8,399 nucleotides of DNA from CAZPUI01 sp964415525 (lineage in GTDB: Bacteria > Acidobacteriota > Holophagae > Holophagales > Holophagaceae): positions 1 through 8,399 of the forward strand of contig CAYQAS010000156.1 in the NCBI GenBank assembly GCA_964415525.1. Direction: 5' to 3'. The notes beneath the pieces were generated by a model. That model saw nothing but the letters and a program-made list of their open reading frames with translations. It was not told the DNA's origin and searched no databases. The position numbers were made by a program, and so were the translations under genes. Shown one piece after another: positions 6,210 to 8,399 of the stretch. Each line of letters starts with the position of its first letter. Position 1 is the first letter of the stretch.

Positions 6210-7598
6210 TTAGAGCCGACGCCTCCGCGGGGGCGCCTCGTCCTGGGCAGCGGCTTCCATTCCGGGCGCAACCACCGGTAGGGTCACCGTGGTTCCCAGC
6301 CATCGGGACAGGGCATCCAGGGCAGGCTTAGGGTCCTTCAGCCTGCGGATGCTGGCGCCGTGGTTGAGCCCCGGCTCCGTAATGGAAAGCGCATCCAGCC
6401 CAGTCGCCGGCTGCACCGCTGCGGCGGTCCAGGGGTCGATGCCTCCGTAGATGTAGAGGATCTGCCGCCCCTGGTTCTTCAGCCAGGGCACCACCGCCTT
6501 CATCACTTCGGGACGGAAGGTGGTCGGAATGCCCCGTGGGGCGAAGTCGCGGTAACTGGGGTTCTTCACCGCCGAAAGGAGGTCTGCGACAGGTGCTGTC
6601 CAGTACGGGCAGTACCCCAGCTCCGTATAGGCCTGATAGAAGAGGGTCTGGTAGAGGAGAAAATCCTCGTCAGAGTAGTAGGACGTGGGACTCACCTGCT
6701 CCAGGGCGCTGTAGAGCTCCTGATCCGTAGCGGTCACCGGCGGCAGACTGGCAGCGGATTGGGGCGTGCCGTACTGCCAGATCCCGAAAGGAGCGTCCAG
6801 CACAGCGTATTCCAGCGCCGCGGCCGGGTTGATGAGCTTGAAGCTCATGCCGGTATCCCGGGCATAGGCCTCCAACAGGGGCAGAATCGTGGCCCGGCGC
6901 TTCAATATCTCCCGCTGGAAGGCCCGAATGCGAGCCTGATCATCCGTCGTGCCAACGGACTGCAGGAAGGGCACGAAGCGTGGATCATCCGGCTGCTCCA
7001 TGATGGGCGCCACGTAAGCCACGGTGGCATCCACATCCGCAGGGAAGTAGTAACGGTAGTAGAGCGCTGTCATGCCGCCTTTGCTCGCGCCCGTGGTCAC
7101 CCACTTGCCCCGGTAGACACTGCGGAAGAGTTCACGGATGCGATGCTGGTCAGCCGCCATCTGAGCCGTGGTGCAGTAGGTCCAGTCCGTAGGCACCGGC
7201 ATGGCATCGGTGAAGTAGCGATGCACCAACAGGATCTGGTTCCCTTTCAGGATCCGCGCGGGCTCGGACTGGTAGTTCTGGGACACGTCATAGCCCGTGG
7301 TGGCGAACACCGTCGGTGCGGCCTCGTCCCGGTGGCTGATATAGAACTTCTGCGTGTAGGTCGGACCGTTCGGTCGGCTGTGATCCACAGGCTGGGTCAG
7401 GTCGACGCGATAGCAGGCCTTGAAGCCCGCCAAGGTAGGTTCATCCTTCACAACCGCACCCGGAAGGACCTTAAGCAGCTCCACCAGCGTGGTGGGAGCG
7501 GCGGGCTGCTGGGGTGGGTGAGGCGCAGATCCTGCACCCCCGCAGCCCAAGAGGATCAGCAGGATGAGGAATGCGACGAGCTTGCTCGACCGGGTCAC
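6210..7598 (-). CDS. S37-family (PS-10) tripeptidyl aminopeptidase-like lipoprotein
   Basis: With the GTG start at 7598 the protein has 462 residues. It opens with a lipoprotein signal: Arg3, Lys6, a Leu/Ile-rich core and the lipobox LLGC with Cys19 as the lipidation site, then a Pro/Ala-rich tether. The body resembles the secreted tripeptidyl aminopeptidases of Streptomyces (S37, alpha/beta-hydrolase fold): nucleophile GASKGG with Ser172, followed by YVAPI; an acid loop GGIDPW with Asp388; and LNHGAS with His413. The triad order Ser-Asp-His is right for the fold. Such enzymes remove tripeptides from free N-termini, so this one would feed short peptides to the envelope. The frame stays open to an ATG at 7676, but GGAGG stands five bases before GTG 7598 and the signal peptide then begins correctly. 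The C-terminus ends in an Arg-rich tail. It is co-oriented with the metallopeptidase operon but 186 bases away. The related S28 family is an alternative label. Confidence 0.87.
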   Translation of the reverse strand: MTRSSKLVAFLILLILLGCGGAGSAPHPPQQPAAPTTLVELLKVLPGAVVKDEPTLAGFKACYRVDLTQPVDHSRPNGPTYTQKFYISHRDEAAPTVFATTGYDVSQNYQSEPARILKGNQILLVHRYFTDAMPVPTDWTYCTTAQMAADQHRIRELFRSVYRGKWVTTGASKGGMTALYYRYYFPADVDATVAYVAPIMEQPDDPRFVPFLQSVGTTDDQARIRAFQREILKRRATILPLLEAYARDTGMSFKLINPAAALEYAVLDAPFGIWQYGTPQSAASLPPVTATDQELYSALEQVSPTSYYSDEDFLLYQTLFYQAYTELGYCPYWTAPVADLLSAVKNPSYRDFAPRGIPTTFRPEVMKAVVPWLKNQGRQILYIYGGIDPWTAAAVQPATGLDALSITEPGLNHGASIRRLKDPKPALDALSRWLGTTVTLPVVAPGMEAAAQDEAPPRRRRL

Positions 7599-7603
7599 GG
7601 CAA

Positions 7604-7608
7604 CCTCC
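7604..7608 (-). promoter_or_regulatory. Shine-Dalgarno fixing the GTG start of the S37 lipoprotein
   Basis: GGAGG on the minus strand, five bases upstream of GTG at 7598. Upstream in-frame ATGs at 7625 and 7676 have no similar site, and using them would put 9 to 26 mainly polar residues before the signal peptide. Confidence 0.72.
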
Positions 7609-7677
7609 ACCAAGGCGTAGTTCATAGTCGGAATGATCGAACTCTGGCAGAGCCAGCGCCCCCTGTCACCCGACAAG

Positions 7678-7709
7678 CAGAAGGCCCCCGCGGAAGCGGA
7701 GGCCTTCTG
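7678..7709 (-). terminator. Hairpin terminator after valS
   Basis: Nine-base arms CAGAAGGCC (7678-7686) and GGCCTTCTG (7701-7709) extend through a G-T wobble into a further four G-C pairs around a four-base loop, giving a stem of about 14 bp. It begins 17 bases beyond the valS stop. The U-tract after it on the minus strand is poor (CTTGTC), so termination may be incomplete or depend on stem strength. Confidence 0.65.
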
Positions 7710-7725
7710 AAACGGAGAACAGGCC

Positions 7726-8399
7726 TCAGCCCTGGGCGAGCAGGGCGTCGATCTTGGCGAGCCGCTCTTCCTTTTCCGCCAGCAGCGCCCGCTGCTTGGC
7801 CACGGCCTCGGCGGGAGCCTTGGAGGTGAACTCTTCGTTGGAGAGGCGGGCGCGCAGGCTGGGCAGATCGAGTTCCAGCTTGGCCTTCTCCTTCTCCAGC
7901 TTGGCCTTTTCGGCGGCCGGATCTTTGAGGCCCGCCAGCTCCAGGGCGACTTCGCCGCCGGTCACGACCGCCGCGGCGCGGGTGGGCCCGGCGACGGCAT
8001 CCGTGAAGGTCACGCTCTCCAGCTTGCCCATGGACTTCAAGGCATCGGCGAAGGGCTGAAGCAGGGTCAGGGTGGTGAAGGCGGGCACGCGCTTGGCGGG
8101 GTCCACCCCATTGTCGGCCTTGAGGCGCAGCAGGCTGCTGAGGGCCTCCTGGAAGCGCGGCACGAGGTCACGGTTCCCGCCGTCCACCAGCACCAGCCCG
8201 TTGTCCATGGGCCAGCTGCGGGCGGCCAGGAGCTTGGGTTCCCCTTCCGGCAGGCGCTCCACCATCATGACTTCGTGGATCTCCTCCGTGAGGAAGGGCA
8301 CGAAGGGATGCAGGGCGCGCAGGAGGATGTCCAGGAACTGTAGGATGGCGGCCTTCTGGCCCCGGGTGCCGCTCTGGAGCGTGACCTTGGCCAGTTCGA
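7726..8399 (-). CDS. valS: Valyl-tRNA synthetase, C-terminal part (5' partial)
   Basis: The minus-strand frame is open to the right edge, so the start and the catalytic domain lie outside the window; 223 C-terminal residues are visible. The segment LRALHPFVPFLTEEIHE (26-42) is the end of the class I anticodon-binding helical domain. It is followed by the linker and by a Lys/Glu/Leu-rich coiled coil (about 159-223), the tRNA-binding arm typical of ValS. The phrase LSNEEFTSKAP (185-195) is characteristic of that arm and separates ValS from IleS and LeuS. The enzyme charges tRNA-Val with valine in the cytosol and is essential. The protein ends in AQG at an ordinary position for the family, with no sign of truncation. 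It is followed by a hairpin terminator and appears unrelated in function to the peptidase genes. Confidence 0.95.
   Translation of the reverse strand, partial: ELAKVTLQSGTRGQKAAILQFLDILLRALHPFVPFLTEEIHEVMMVERLPEGEPKLLAARSWPMDNGLVLVDGGNRDLVPRFQEALSSLLRLKADNGVDPAKRVPAFTTLTLLQPFADALKSMGKLESVTFTDAVAGPTRAAAVVTGGEVALELAGLKDPAAEKAKLEKEKAKLELDLPSLRARLSNEEFTSKAPAEAVAKQRALLAEKEERLAKIDALLAQG

Larger units (their letters stand above)
7599..7725. other. Intergenic region between valS and the S37 gene
   Basis: Contains the valS terminator hairpin (7678-7709) and about 80 bases leading to the S37 start. A short symmetric element CTCTG/CAGAG lies at 7642-7652. I could not identify a convincing promoter; a TATGAA-like -10 at the ATG of 7625 lacks a matching -35. 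Confidence 0.45.

Noticed and set aside
7642..7652. CTCTG-G-CAGAG symmetric element before the S37 gene
   Set aside because: Arms of five bases with a one-base centre are expected by chance in this length of sequence; no promoter element is seen nearby.
6360..7829. 489-codon plus-strand open frame opposite the S37 gene
   Set aside because: In-register antisense shadow that runs across the valS terminator into valS; no domain recognised.

Overview
The window is a GC-rich, gene-dense stretch of bacterial chromosome. It holds six protein-coding genes, two of them cut by the window ends. The outward-facing proteins have ordinary bacterial signal peptides, one with a lipobox, so the host looks Gram-negative-like. 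Codon use is strongly GC-biased. Protein style and gene content would fit an Acidobacteriota (Holophaga/Geothrix-like) host, but that is an impression and no marker in the window settles it.

Layout from left to right: (1) positions 2-952, + strand, the C-terminal four fifths of a fold-III PLP-dependent ornithine/lysine decarboxylase, followed by a strong intrinsic terminator (975-1003). (2) A minus-strand block read from right to left: a secreted M3-like HEXXH metallopeptidase (6023-3939), a secreted TPR protein with a C-terminal metalloprotease domain resembling anthrax lethal factor (3916-2201), and a cytoplasmic M20-family amidohydrolase (2193-1006). Gaps of 22 and 7 bases, and a Shine-Dalgarno that contains the upstream stop codon, indicate one operon. 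(3) Further upstream on the same strand, a lipoprotein of the S37 tripeptidyl aminopeptidase family (7598-6210). (4) At the right edge, the C-terminal anticodon-binding and coiled-coil part of valyl-tRNA synthetase (8399-7726, minus), closed by a hairpin terminator (7678-7709).

Functionally, the middle 6.6 kb is a run of four co-oriented hydrolases: three exported peptidase-like proteins and one cytoplasmic amidohydrolase. A plausible reading is extracytoplasmic breakdown of protein and peptides followed by cytoplasmic deacylation of acylated amino acids. The convergent amino acid decarboxylase makes polyamines and is transcriptionally separate. No RNA gene, insertion sequence, CRISPR array or prophage piece was seen. 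The most unusual item is the TPR plus lethal-factor-like gluzincin: its HEFAH, Tyr and Glu residues reproduce the active-site set of lethal factor, including the exact Tyr-to-Glu spacing. All long plus-strand open frames between 1099 and 7829 are in-register antisense shadows of the minus-strand genes.
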